DNA of 64,000 nt from Phaeocystidibacter luteus (GTDB taxonomy: Bacteria; Bacteroidota; Bacteroidia; Flavobacteriales; Schleiferiaceae): the NCBI RefSeq assembly GCF_008933115.1, contig NZ_WBVO01000003.1, positions 186,001-250,000 on the forward strand, given 5' to 3'. The translations under genes were made by a program, and so were the position numbers. Within the stretch, counting starts at the first letter, position 1, and each line of letters starts with the position of its first letter. Shown piece after piece: positions 49,841 to 60,300 of the stretch. Under the pieces are notes generated by a model. It saw nothing but the letters and a program-made list of their open reading frames with translations, was not told the origin of the DNA and ran no database searches.

Positions 49841-52430
49841 AGAAATACGTCAGGCATATCTCGACTTCTTCAAGTCGAAAAATCACGAAGTAGTCCCTTC
49901 TGCACCTATTGTGGTGAAGAACGATCCAACCTTGCTTTTTACCAATGCAGGGATGAATCAGTTTAAAGATGCTTTCCTCGGAAATGCAGAACCGAAAGCC
50001 GCCAGAGTGACAGATACGCAAAAGTGTTTGAGAGTATCGGGTAAGCACAACGACCTTGAAGAGGTTGGACATGATACCTACCACCACACTATGTTCGAGA
50101 TGTTGGGCAACTGGAGCTTCGGAGATTATTTCAAGGAAGATGCTATTGCCTGGGCTTGGGAACTTCTAGTAGATGTATTCAAGTTAGATTCTGACCGAAT
50201 CTATGTGACCGTTTTTGAGGGAGATGAATCAGAGAATTTGTCCTCAGACGACGATGCCAAGAACTATTGGCTAAAGTGGGTTTCTGAAGACAGAATCCTA
50301 AACGGAAACAAGAAGGATAACTTCTGGGAGATGGGGGATCAAGGTCCATGTGGCCCATCGTCAGAAATTCATTTTGACCTTCGTCCACAGGAGGAAAGAG
50401 AAAAAGTAGACGGTAAGTCGCTCGTGAATATGGACCATCCCGAAGTGGTTGAGATCTGGAACCTCGTGTTCATGGAGTTCAACCGTAAGGCAGATGGTTC
50501 GTTGGAGCGCCTGCCAGCTCAGCATGTCGATACAGGTATGGGCTTCGAACGCCTGTGCATGATTATTCAAGGCGTTCGCTCAAACTACGATACCGACGTT
50601 TTCACGCCAATCATCTCTCAAATTGAACGACTTTCCGGGAAGAAAAAGACGGATAGCGAGAAGACACTTGTTGCAATGCGAGTCATTGCCGACCATATTC
50701 GTGCGATTGCCTTTGCTATCGCAGATGGCCAATTGCCTTCGAATAACGGTGCCGGCTATGTCATCCGCCGCATCCTTCGCAGAGCTACGCGCTACGCATA
50801 TTCTGTACTAGACCTCAAGCAGCCGTTTATGCACGAGCTGATTGCGGTTTTGGCAAGTGAAATGGGCGATGCCTTCCCAGAAATTATCAGTCAGCAAGGT
50901 CTTGTCGAAAATGTGATTCAAGAGGAAGAAACCTCTTTCTTGAGAACACTAGAGCAAGGCTTGAAGCGACTAGATGACATCATTGAGCAGACGAGCAGTA
51001 CGACAATCGACGGCGTCAAGGCTTTTGAGTTGTACGATACATTCGGCTTTCCGGTAGACCTTACCTCGCTTATACTTCGCGAAAGAGGTTTGGACTTGGA
51101 CCAAGCCGGGTTTGATGCGGAAATGACCGTGCAAAAGAATCGTTCACGTGCCGCTACCAAAATGAGCACGGACGATTGGGTGGAAATTAGAAAAGACGCT
51201 CGCGAGGAGTTTATCGGCTATGATAGCCTCCAGAGTACAGTGCATATCGCTAAGTATCGAGAAGTAAAAACACCTAAGAAAACCTTCTATCAAGTGGTGT
51301 TTGACCACACTCCATTCTATCCTGAAGGTGGTGGACAAGTAGGGGACAAAGGTGTTTTGAGGTCTGATAGTGAGGAGCTTAGAATCTGGGACACCAAGAA
51401 GGAAACCGGAATGATTCTTCATTATATGGATAATCTTCCAGAACAAATTGAAGCCGCATTTAAAGCTGAAGTTGAAGAAGATCGAAGAAGATTAACGGCA
51501 AACAACCACTCTGCTACACACTTGTTACACGAGGCACTTCGCGAGGTTTTAGGTACACACGTAGAACAGAAGGGTAGCTTGGTGAATGAGAAGCATCTTC
51601 GCTTTGACTTCTCGCATTTCCAGAAAGTAACGGAGGCAGAGATTCGAGAAGTAGAAGATTTGGTTAATGCCCGCATTCGAAAGAATCTTCCACTTGAAGA
51701 GTTCCGTCATATCGGAATGGAAGATGCCAAAGAGATGGGAGCTATGGCTCTCTTCGGAGAAAAATACGGAGATACAGTTCGAGCTATTAAGTTCGGCTCT
51801 AGTATTGAACTCTGTGGCGGTACTCACGTGCCTTCTACAGGTGCGATTGGACATTTCAAGATAGTTTCCGAAGGTGCCGTAGCATCTGGAGTTCGTCGTG
51901 TTGAGGCCCTCACAGCCGAGGCTGCAGACGAATGGATGCGCGAACAGCTCGACCGACTTCACGAGATTCAACAGGAACTCAAGGCTTCTGATCCGGTGAG
52001 TGCGGTTCAAGCTTTGAAGAAAGAAAATGCCGAACTGAAGAAGGAAGTTGAGCAACTGTTGAAAGACAAAGCAGGAAACCTGAAAGGGGAGCTGCTTGAC
52101 AAGTCTATCGACGTTAATGGCGTGAAGTTCGTGGCAGAAAAGGTAGCCCTAGATGCAGGGGCGATTAAGGATATGGCATTCGAGCTTCGACAAAAGCACA
52201 ATGACCTGTTCATGCTTCTGGCCACTGAGAATGGCGGCAAGGTTCAGCTGCATTTGTTGATTTCAGACGCGCTCGGAAAAGAGAAAGACTTAAACGCAGG
52301 CAAAATCGTTAAGGAAATTGCTGCCCACGTGAAGGGTGGCGGTGGAGGTGCTCCATTCTTTGCTACGGCAGGTGGAAAAGACCCCGCTGGTATAGAACGT
52401 GCTTTTGAAGCCGCCAAAGACTATCTTTGA
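49830..52430 (+). CDS. alaS: Alanyl-tRNA synthetase
   Basis: An 866-aa class II synthetase of normal length. The aminoacylation core has KCLRVSGKHNDLEEVG, YHHTMFEMLGNWSFGDYFK and WNLVFMEFNR; the editing domain has HSATHLLHEAL and CGGTHV zinc/catalytic residues; the C-Ala domain ends in KGGGGGAPFFATAGG. The family N-terminus (TAKEIRQAYLDFF) fixes the start at a TTG (49830). The open frame before it contains the promoter and has no family similarity. A small ORF overlaps this start. Confidence 0.95.
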   Translation: MTAKEIRQAYLDFFKSKNHEVVPSAPIVVKNDPTLLFTNAGMNQFKDAFLGNAEPKAARVTDTQKCLRVSGKHNDLEEVGHDTYHHTMFEMLGNWSFGDYFKEDAIAWAWELLVDVFKLDSDRIYVTVFEGDESENLSSDDDAKNYWLKWVSEDRILNGNKKDNFWEMGDQGPCGPSSEIHFDLRPQEEREKVDGKSLVNMDHPEVVEIWNLVFMEFNRKADGSLERLPAQHVDTGMGFERLCMIIQGVRSNYDTDVFTPIISQIERLSGKKKTDSEKTLVAMRVIADHIRAIAFAIADGQLPSNNGAGYVIRRILRRATRYAYSVLDLKQPFMHELIAVLASEMGDAFPEIISQQGLVENVIQEEETSFLRTLEQGLKRLDDIIEQTSSTTIDGVKAFELYDTFGFPVDLTSLILRERGLDLDQAGFDAEMTVQKNRSRAATKMSTDDWVEIRKDAREEFIGYDSLQSTVHIAKYREVKTPKKTFYQVVFDHTPFYPEGGGQVGDKGVLRSDSEELRIWDTKKETGMILHYMDNLPEQIEAAFKAEVEEDRRRLTANNHSATHLLHEALREVLGTHVEQKGSLVNEKHLRFDFSHFQKVTEAEIREVEDLVNARIRKNLPLEEFRHIGMEDAKEMGAMALFGEKYGDTVRAIKFGSSIELCGGTHVPSTGAIGHFKIVSEGAVASGVRRVEALTAEAADEWMREQLDRLHEIQQELKASDPVSAVQALKKENAELKKEVEQLLKDKAGNLKGELLDKSIDVNGVKFVAEKVALDAGAIKDMAFELRQKHNDLFMLLATENGGKVQLHLLISDALGKEKDLNAGKIVKEIAAHVKGGGGGAPFFATAGGKDPAGIERAFEAAKDYL

Positions 52431-52433
52431 TTT

Positions 52434-53159
52434 ATGAAGAATTGGACGCTTACACTTTTCGCTCTCGCCCTTTCATTTACGGCGTTTGCGCAACCCAAGG
52501 ATAAACCTATTTATTATACCGACAGTGACGTAGAAAATCACTTCGTGAGCTTTGGGGTTAATTTCGATCCACTATTCACCCAGCGAAGACTGTTCTCGTT
52601 TAACACTTCAGGTGCGAATAACGGACTTACTAGAGAAGATTATCCTGCCACTGGTGGCTTTGGATACAATTGGGGTGGTTATGTTAACTTCAATATCAAT
52701 TCAAGCTTGAGGCTCGGTATTGGTGCAGGTAGAACTCAGCTCAATTTCCGTCTCGACGACTACCTATACGAGAATAATGGGGATACCGCACGCGTAGGAT
52801 TGAATACCTCCACATTGTACAACACGTTCCCCATTCGAGTAGGATTCACGACTCCTATGAACGATGCCTGGGATCTTGAGATTTGGATCCCGATTGCCTA
52901 CAATTCACTTGTGTCTTATACCGAGAACACGACATTCCAAGGCACGGAAATCAATGAAGACCTTACGGAGGAAGCGAGGTCGTCAAACTGGTCGGTAGCC
53001 ATTCAAGTGGGTGGAGCGTTTTACTTCACGGATCAATGGGCCATTACTGGAAGCGCACAATTCCGCTATTTCACAACGCCTATTATCGACAAAACTGACC
53101 GTCCGGCAGAAACTCCGTACGGAACTGGGCTGTCGCTAGGTATCCGTTACCAGCCTTAA
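52434..53159 (+). CDS. Outer membrane beta-barrel protein
   Basis: A 241-aa protein with a signal peptide (about residues 1-19, ...FTAFAQ). Barrel-type strands (VSFGVNFDPLF, NWGGYVNFNI, LRLGIGAGRTQLNF) are visible, and it ends LSLGIRYQP. It begins 3 nt after the alaS stop, so it is probably co-transcribed with it, and overlaps the convergent murF by 4 bp. Function unknown. Confidence 0.78.
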   Translation: MKNWTLTLFALALSFTAFAQPKDKPIYYTDSDVENHFVSFGVNFDPLFTQRRLFSFNTSGANNGLTREDYPATGGFGYNWGGYVNFNINSSLRLGIGAGRTQLNFRLDDYLYENNGDTARVGLNTSTLYNTFPIRVGFTTPMNDAWDLEIWIPIAYNSLVSYTENTTFQGTEINEDLTEEARSSNWSVAIQVGGAFYFTDQWAITGSAQFRYFTTPIIDKTDRPAETPYGTGLSLGIRYQP

Positions 53160-54430
53160 AGAACTGCCAGAAGAGATTCTAGCTGCATTCCTCTCGACCC
53201 CTTCAAAAGGATAGTAGAGTGTTTGATGGGAGCATCTTGTAGTGCTCTAAGACATCCCGTTGTTGTCTTGTGCACTTCGAATGATTCAGGTGTGTGCGAC
53301 TGCGCAAAATGCTCTCCGACAAGAATTACTCTGACAGACTCTTTAGCGCATTGGTCCACAATGGCCTGATGTTCCTTTTCAGCATCTTCGCCTAATTCGA
53401 ACATATCTCCTAAAATCAAAACCTTTGGCGATTTAGCTTCTTCGATGAAGGAGATAATGGAAGCAGACATGCTACTCGGGTTTGCATTGTACGCGTCAAG
53501 CATGATTCGATTTGAATCGGTTTTGCGCCATTCAGATCTGTTATTCGTCGGCTTGTACGCCTGAACGCCCGTCACAATTTCTTCCGATGAAAGCCCGAGG
53601 TGAAGACCTAGTGCCACGGCAGCGCCAATATTCACAGCGTGGAAACTGCCCGTTAGCTGTGATTGAATTACTACTTCTTCAAGAACAACGCTTGCCGGAA
53701 AGTTGATGTCGGTAAAAGACATGGGATAGGTGCTATCTATCGAACCGTAAGTGATTCGCTCAATGCCCTCCGACTTTTCCATTTGCTTTGTGTCGTTGTG
53801 ATTAACCAACGCTACTCGCTTGTTTGATCTGAGGAACTTGTAGAGCTCACTTTTCCCCTTTATTACACCTTCAATACCTCCAAATCCCTCCAAATGAGCT
53901 TTGCCAAAATTGGTGATGTATCCAATGTCAGGTTGCGATATGGAGGAGAGTAGAGCGATTTCCCCTTGATGGTTTGCACCCATTTCCACAATGAGATACT
54001 CAGTGTCTAAGGGAGTACGCAGAATAGTCAATGGAACTCCAATATGGTTGTTGAGGTTGCCGACTGTAGCCTTTACATCATACTTCTGGCTAAGGACTGA
54101 TTTGAAGAGTTCTTTGGCCGTGGTTTTGCCGTTACTGCCGGTAAGGCCAATAACCTTACCTGAAAGCTGATTTCTATGATGTTTGGCCAACTCTTGAAGC
54201 GTGGTGAGAACATCTTTGACTTTGAAGGAAGTGGAACCTTCGGGAAGTTCTACCTCTTCATCTACAACCACGGCTATGGCACCCGCTTCGAGTGCTTGAG
54301 CTGCAAACTTGTTTCCATTGAACGAAGGGCCTTTCAGCGCGAAGAATACTTCACCTGAACTCACGGATCTCGTATCCGTATTCACACCAGAGGCCTTGAG
54401 ATAAGTGGAGTAGAGTTGTTCGATGTTCAT
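53156..54430 (-). CDS. murF: UDP-N-acetylmuramoyl-tripeptide--D-alanyl-D-alanine ligase MurF
   Basis: A 424-aa Mur ligase. The N-terminal substrate domain has TDTRSVSSGEVFFALKG, the ATPase P-loop is GLTGSNGKTTAKEL, and YLIVEMGANHQGEI and YITNFGKAHLEGFGG follow. The C-terminal domain has MLDAYNANPSSMSASI. It adds D-Ala-D-Ala to the muramyl tripeptide in cell-wall synthesis. The frame is open to 54601, but that stretch contains the gldJ terminator, so the ATG at 54430 is the start. A weak -7-like TATTTTGG lies at 54435-54442 on the minus strand. Confidence 0.95.
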   Translation of the reverse strand: MNIEQLYSTYLKASGVNTDTRSVSSGEVFFALKGPSFNGNKFAAQALEAGAIAVVVDEEVELPEGSTSFKVKDVLTTLQELAKHHRNQLSGKVIGLTGSNGKTTAKELFKSVLSQKYDVKATVGNLNNHIGVPLTILRTPLDTEYLIVEMGANHQGEIALLSSISQPDIGYITNFGKAHLEGFGGIEGVIKGKSELYKFLRSNKRVALVNHNDTKQMEKSEGIERITYGSIDSTYPMSFTDINFPASVVLEEVVIQSQLTGSFHAVNIGAAVALGLHLGLSSEEIVTGVQAYKPTNNRSEWRKTDSNRIMLDAYNANPSSMSASIISFIEEAKSPKVLILGDMFELGEDAEKEHQAIVDQCAKESVRVILVGEHFAQSHTPESFEVHKTTTGCLRALQDAPIKHSTILLKGSRGMQLESLLAVL

Positions 54431-54455
54431 TGAGCCAAAATAAAATATTGGGCAC

Positions 54456-54486
54456 AAAAAAAGGCCGTCCGTAGACGACCTTTTTT
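54456..54486 (-). terminator. Intrinsic terminator after gldJ
   Basis: AAAAAAAGGCCGTC (54456-54469) pairs with GACGACCTTTTTT (54474-54486) across a 4-nt loop, with U runs in both orientations. It sits 15 nt after the gldJ stop and before the murF start, so murF is separate from gldJ. Confidence 0.88.
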
Positions 54487-54501
54487 GAATGTTATCATGA
54501 C

Positions 54502-56088
54502 TTACATGCGATAGCGACGGAAGTCGTGGCGAGCAGGAGCCTCGTGACGCTTTTCGCGATCCTCTTCGAGGTTCTGGAAGCCAACGCGGTCCATTGCACA
54601 ACGGAAACCTAGGAAGTCAGTTGCCTGATCTTCTTCGAGGAAACGACGAGTGCCTGGGCTCAACCAGTAAGCACGGTCCTTCCAGCTACCACCCTTGTAT
54701 ACACGGGTAGTGTTGCCAATCATAGTAGTCTGTGCATAGTCGTACATAGCAGCTTGACCTTCTTCTAGCTCGTCACTTTCGTAGTAGATAGAAGATTGGA
54801 TGTCACCGTCAACGTAGTCGCGGTAATCGCTGTATTGATAGTTACGACGATCGAGGTTTTCTTCAACTGTAACGTCGCGCTTTGGAAGCTCACCTGGTAG
54901 ACCAACGAGAACGCTGTCACCATCCTCGGTACGCTCGTACTGCGGTTCGTAGTTTTTAGCGAGGAAGCCATCGTCTTCTTCGTCGAATGCTTGGAATTCG
55001 TTACCACGGAATGCACGGTGATCTTCAACGTCCATTGTAGAAAGTGGACGGTAAACATCCATCACCCATTCTGAAACGTTACCGGCCATATCATAAAGAC
55101 CGTAATCGTTTGGTGGGTAGAAACGTACCTGCATGGTGATGTCGGCTTGGTCGTTCAACCAACCTGGTCCACCCATATTATCGCCATCACCACGTTTGTA
55201 GTTTGCAAGCATGTCGCCACGCTCGTCTTTGCTACCGTTACGGAGTGAAGATCCGTTCCAAGTGTATTTGTTCTGGTCTGTTGAGCGGTCGTATACACGA
55301 GCACCGATGTTACCGTAAGCGGCAAATTCCCATTCCGCTTCTGTGGGTAGGCGGTATTTAGGAAGAAGGATTCCGTCCTCGATTCTCACGCGTCGACCTT
55401 CAGGACCATTAGGGCTATTAGGACGAAGATCTTCGAGACCTTTGTTGTCCTGTAGGGTATAAGGCTCTGAACTGTACAAGTATACTTCAGTGCTGAAGTG
55501 GTCAGTAGATGTCTGATCGTTACTTGGGTTCAAGATTCCTTCGTCAATAAGGATTTGCTCGTTTACGCGATCCGTACGCCAAGCGCAGTAGCGTGAAGCT
55601 TGAATCCAGCTAACTCCAACAACTGGGTAGAAGTTGTATGCTGGGTGACGAAGGTAGTTTTCTACGTATACCTCGTTGTACGACATCTCGTGACGCCATA
55701 CTAGAGTGTCAGGCAAGGCTGCCTCGTATACTTCTGGGTAATCGTACTTGTATACGCGGTCTAACCAGTAAAGGTATTCGCGGTAGTCTACGTTAGTTAC
55801 CTCGTTCTCATCCATGTAGAATGAAGAAACGGTAACACGACGTGGTACGTTGTTCCAGTCTTTGATAAAGTCTTCTTCAACTTGTCCCATCACGAAGTTA
55901 CCCCCTTCGATGAAGACCAAACCAGGACCGGTTTGCTGACCTTCATAGTCGAGATTAACTTGGAAACCACCGCTTTCACGGTCGTTATACGCCATTCCGG
56001 TCGTATTGGAAGATTCGTTTCCGCACGAAGCCAAAAAGAGGCCAGCGACCCCTAGTGACAAATACGATTTCATTGTTCCCAATTTCAT
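54502..56088 (-). CDS. gldJ: Gliding motility/T9SS lipoprotein GldJ
   Basis: A 528-aa lipoprotein (LFLASCGNES, lipid Cys about residue 22) with a formylglycine-generating-enzyme-like fold: GPGLVFIEGGNFVMGQVEED, SSFYMDENEVTNVDYREYLY, VSWIQASRYCAWRTDRVN, LPTEAEWEFAAYGN and YDMAGNVSEWVMDVY. GldJ is an outer-membrane lipoprotein needed for T9SS and gliding, and its absence destabilises GldK. It follows the sprF-like gene by 27 nt and is divergent from porU-porV, a layout known from Flavobacteriia. The catalytic cysteines of true FGE are not evident. Confidence 0.93.
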   Translation of the reverse strand: MKLGTMKSYLSLGVAGLFLASCGNESSNTTGMAYNDRESGGFQVNLDYEGQQTGPGLVFIEGGNFVMGQVEEDFIKDWNNVPRRVTVSSFYMDENEVTNVDYREYLYWLDRVYKYDYPEVYEAALPDTLVWRHEMSYNEVYVENYLRHPAYNFYPVVGVSWIQASRYCAWRTDRVNEQILIDEGILNPSNDQTSTDHFSTEVYLYSSEPYTLQDNKGLEDLRPNSPNGPEGRRVRIEDGILLPKYRLPTEAEWEFAAYGNIGARVYDRSTDQNKYTWNGSSLRNGSKDERGDMLANYKRGDGDNMGGPGWLNDQADITMQVRFYPPNDYGLYDMAGNVSEWVMDVYRPLSTMDVEDHRAFRGNEFQAFDEEDDGFLAKNYEPQYERTEDGDSVLVGLPGELPKRDVTVEENLDRRNYQYSDYRDYVDGDIQSSIYYESDELEEGQAAMYDYAQTTMIGNTTRVYKGGSWKDRAYWLSPGTRRFLEEDQATDFLGFRCAMDRVGFQNLEEDREKRHEAPARHDFRRYRM

Positions 56089-56115
56089 ATGCGTGTGATG
56101 TTTCTCTGCTAGATT

Positions 56116-57096
56116 TTAGAAGGTAGGACACTTGAGTTCTTGTGCCCTTCTTGTTCTTGTGATACACTTGAAACGGTACGAAAGTGAGATTTCGTGTGCA
56201 CCGTTACCGCCTCCACCAAAATTAGAGATAGTGAAGTCGTAGCTATACCCAAACTGGAATGGCCAGTTCGGTGGTGTAATACCCACGATTGCAACAATTG
56301 CATCTGGGTTGGTTTCACTGTTGCGGTAAGCCAAACCACCGGTGATAAATCCACGGTTGAATGAAAGACCAAGTGTAAGCTGACCCACATTACCCTGACG
56401 CTGATACACGACGTTTGGAATTAGGTAGCTCTGTGTGCTATTTGCCAATCGCTTGCGTCCAACAGGGATAGAAGCCCCACCGTGAACGGTCAACTTAAAT
56501 GGCAATTTACTTTCTGTGAAGAATGCTTCGTTTGGTTCTGTCAAGTGGTGACCAGAAACTCCGAAGTAGTAGTTCTCACCATATCCGAGCAATCCTACGC
56601 TGATGTCAACGTGCTGATTGGTTGGCTGATCTGGTGGGATTTCGTTAGTCGGACGAACAAACCCGTAGAAAGGGTCGATTTGATCCGGGAATGTCAACGC
56701 ATTGAAATCAAGTCCACGCTGACGGAACGTTGCTTGGAAACCAGTTAACAAGGTAAACTTGCGACTGATGTTCAAGTGATACGAGTAAATTAAGCTTGCT
56801 TCTGTCAAGTTAAGCGCACCATTAGCAGCTTCGTCTCGCATAACGAGGACGCCTAAACCGCCATGTAGAGCAGACACATATTGGTCGTACGAAGCAGAAA
56901 ATGTTTCGTAAACACCAAGTGTCGGATACTGGTTCCGATAATTGAGAGTGAGCTTAGGGCACTTGTCAACACCCGCAAACGCAGGGTTGAGGTATAGCCT
57001 GTTCGCATAGAACTGGCTAAAGTGCGGGTCCTGAGCAGAGGCCATAAAGCCTGTCAGGAGCATAAGTAGTAATATTCGAGCCGTTTTCCGGTTCAT
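56116..57096 (-). CDS. PorP/SprF family type IX secretion membrane protein
   Basis: A 326-aa barrel protein. The signal peptide (...TGFMASAQ) leads into DPHFSQFYANRLYLNPAFAG, the hallmark PorP/SprF start, then LTLNYRNQYPTLG and strands such as FQFGYSYDFTIS and HEISLSYRF. PorP/SprF proteins help export or anchor particular T9SS cargo such as SprB or type B CTD proteins. The ATG at 57096 is preferred; an earlier codon adds a non-signal extension. It is probably in an operon with gldJ. Confidence 0.92.
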   Translation of the reverse strand: MNRKTARILLLMLLTGFMASAQDPHFSQFYANRLYLNPAFAGVDKCPKLTLNYRNQYPTLGVYETFSASYDQYVSALHGGLGVLVMRDEAANGALNLTEASLIYSYHLNISRKFTLLTGFQATFRQRGLDFNALTFPDQIDPFYGFVRPTNEIPPDQPTNQHVDISVGLLGYGENYYFGVSGHHLTEPNEAFFTESKLPFKLTVHGGASIPVGRKRLANSTQSYLIPNVVYQRQGNVGQLTLGLSFNRGFITGGLAYRNSETNPDAIVAIVGITPPNWPFQFGYSYDFTISNFGGGGNGAHEISLSYRFKCITRTRRAQELKCPTF

Positions 57097-57286
57097 TGAG
57101 CCGCGAGTTTTCGAAACACAATTATACAACAATTTTAACAGCACATCGCCAGTGTCGGGATATTCGGACAGAAATGTGCCTTTGTGCTATATAAGCAACG
57201 CTGAAAGGATTTAGTGCGTATATCGTCCTTACAGAATGTTACTTTGGAGCCGCAATATCTTAAAATTACGAATTGCTTTTGCACCA

Positions 57287-57321
57287 TTGCAACAATTTGA
57301 CGCGTAATAGGTATATACTTG
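57287..57321 (+). promoter_or_regulatory. Putative promoter of porU
   Basis: TTG (57287-57289), a 24-nt spacer and TATACTTG (57314-57321; 7 of 8 matches), 10 nt before the ATG at 57332. Confidence 0.45.
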
Positions 57322-57331
57322 CATACGAAAC

Positions 57332-60300
57332 ATGAAACGGAACCGTTCTCAAATGGCAAAATTGACTGACCCCATGAAATTACTCTCACTAGTCTTAGGG
57401 GCTTGTTTGTCATTTTCTGCTTTTGCTCAAGAATTCCAGTTAGAATGGGAGATTGAGCGCCGTGCAGAAGGAGAACAAGTGTCCGCTCTCACCTTCCAGG
57501 GCGCCACATATAACGAGGTTGGGCTGCCCCAAATCGCCAACGAATACACACTTCCAGTTTCCGGAAATGCCTCACTAGAACTTTTTGCACCAGAGTTCAA
57601 AGAATTGTCTCCACAAGAGATTTCTGCACTAGGTTCTCAAGCTGGATTTATTTCAGAGACCCTATTATTTGATCAGGCCTATACTTCTGATGGAGCATCA
57701 GAATTCATCACCTATAGGCTGACCCCACTCCGACGAAACCCTGAGTCTGGCAAACTCGAAAAGCTCGTAAGCTTTGATTTTATGCCGGTTATACTCAACA
57801 ATCAGTCTTTCAAATCAAGTTCTTGGGCAACTACCTCTGAACTTGCTACTGGCACGTGGATTAAAATGCCTGTCAGTCAATCCGGCCTGCATGTGGTCCA
57901 GGTCGAGGATCTCATATCCGCTGGTATATTGAGCAGCGGAGCATCATCCTCATCACTTCTCGCGTTTCACAATGCTGGAGGTACGCTTCCCGAAGCCATT
58001 GCAGCAGGTAGATACGATGACCTTCGCCAAATCGCGATTCACATTGAAGATGGTGGAGACGGGACACTCGAGTCAGGAGATCAAGTTTACTTTTATGCTC
58101 AGGGTCCAGACGAGATTCGTCAAAATGCCAACAATCCAGGACAACTCACACATTTGAGAAACGTTTATGCGAGAAGGAGTTTTGTCTTCTTCACCCATAA
58201 CCCAACTAGATCAGGATTGCGAGTGGCCATTCAACCTTGGACAGGCGGAGCAGCAACACTGACTTCTCAAGGGTTCGATGAACTCAAATTTCACGAGGAG
58301 GATACCAGAAATATTGTAGGTACGGGTAGGGAATGGTTCGGAGAAGTATTCGACTTCCAGCTGACACATACGTTCAACTTCAAATTCCCAAATAGAATTA
58401 CTTCGGAGCCCGTACGTGTTCGATTCAAGTCAGCTGCATCATCACCTGCTGCAGTTACTCGATTTGAAGTAGAGGAGAGCGGAGTGGCACGCATTTCAAC
58501 CGTGATGAACGCTTCTAATGGGACGTTTTTGTACGCTTCCCAATCCAGCAACACGACCTTCACAAGTACTGCGAACGACATGAATCTCACCATCAGATAT
58601 AGTCGCGGTTCAGCGCCTTCTTCTGTTGGATACTTGGATTACATTTCCGCGCAAGCTCGAAGATCTTGGCAATATTCAAATGGCGGATTTATCGCAAGAG
58701 ATTTAAGCGTGATTTCGTCTGGCGACGTTGTCTCTTATACCGTTCCACAGTCGGATGTCTGGGTGTGGGATGTTACGGAACCGACACGTCCATTCGCTCC
58801 TCAAAGATCTGCCGCAGGTACATGGTCGGCATATGCAGATAGCCTGCGTACCTACATGGTATACGATAAGTCGGATGCCATTTCACTTTCGAACTATTCG
58901 AGGGTAGACAACCAGAATCTACACGGTTTGACAGACGTTGATATGCTCATCGTTAGTCACCCGAACTTTTTATCGGAAGCCCAAAGGTTGGCAGATTTTC
59001 ATGCGACAAACGACAATCTCAAAGTTGAAGTCATTACACCAGAAGTCATCTACAACGAATTCTCAGGTGGTGCTCAGGATGTGACGGCGATACGAGACTT
59101 CGCACGAATGCTGTACAAGCGGAATCAGAATCCGCTCGAGTACCTCCTGTTATTTGGAGACGCCTCCTACGATTATCTCAACAGGGTGCCGAACATGCAG
59201 AACTTCGTTCCGATTTTCGAATCCGTGAACTCTAACTCACTGTATACTTCGTTCATGACCGACGACTACTATTCTTGTCTGGATGACAATGAAGGGGTGA
59301 ACGTCAGCCTGGAGAAAGTGGATTTGAATACAGGGCGACTTCCAGTAAAAACATCAGTCGAAGCTAGAGCCGTAGTTGACAAAATTATCAACTATGCCGT
59401 AGCAGAGAATTCATTCGGGGAGTGGAGAAATCGACTGTGCTTTGTGACCGATGATGTAGACGAAAGTTGGGAAACAGTACTTACCAGAGAACCAGAAGCC
59501 ATATCTCAAATGCTAGATACGGTTCACCCTACATTTAATATCGAGAAGATTTATTCTGACAGCTACTCGCAGGTCAGTACCTCTGGCAGTCAAGCGTATC
59601 CAGATGCGAGAGAGTCATTATTCCGTGCCGTGGAGCGAGGAAACCTTGTGACCGCATACACTGGGCACGGTGGTGAGGTGGGCTGGGCTTCCGAGCGATT
59701 GCTTCAGCTTCAAGATATTGGTAGATGGTCGAATGGAACGGACTTACCGCTCTTCATCACGATTACATGTGAGTTTACAAGATTCGATGATCCTTTCCGC
59801 ACCTCTGCAGGAGAACAAGTTTTCTTGAATCCAGATGGGGGCGCTATTGGATTGATTAGTACAACTCGTGTTGTGTTCGTTCAAGGCGCCATCGATTTGA
59901 ACGATGCCGTTTTCAATACGATGTTCGAACGGGAAAACGGAGAATACCCAACGTTGGGTGACATAGTTCGCAGGTCTAAGAACGAGGTGACGGACGCAGA
60001 CCGTGTTCGATTCAGTCTTATCGGAGACCCAGCACTTCGCCTCAATATCCCGGTTCATGAAGTTGTACTCGACAGCATCAATGGAATAGAAACGGCACTG
60101 GTCGACACCATTCGCGCCAGAGAGACGGTTACTCTCAAAGGACATGTTGATCGCGATGGCGGTGGATTGTTTGCCAATTTCAACGGCGAGGTAGTAGTAA
60201 CCGTATTCGATAAGGCCGTTGATCAGGAAACGAAGCGAAATGACGGCGTAGGCAGTAAAGTCAGTTTCTCTCAACAAGAGAATGTGATCTTTAGAGGTAG

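Noticed and set aside
51549-52055. 168-aa antisense ORF inside alaS
   Set aside because: Shadow frame of the alaS editing/C-terminal region; Cys/Ser/Phe-rich composition typical of shadows.
54431-54601. 57-residue N-terminal extension of murF
   Set aside because: It runs through the gldJ terminator and the end of gldJ; the MurF N-terminus begins at MNIEQLYS.
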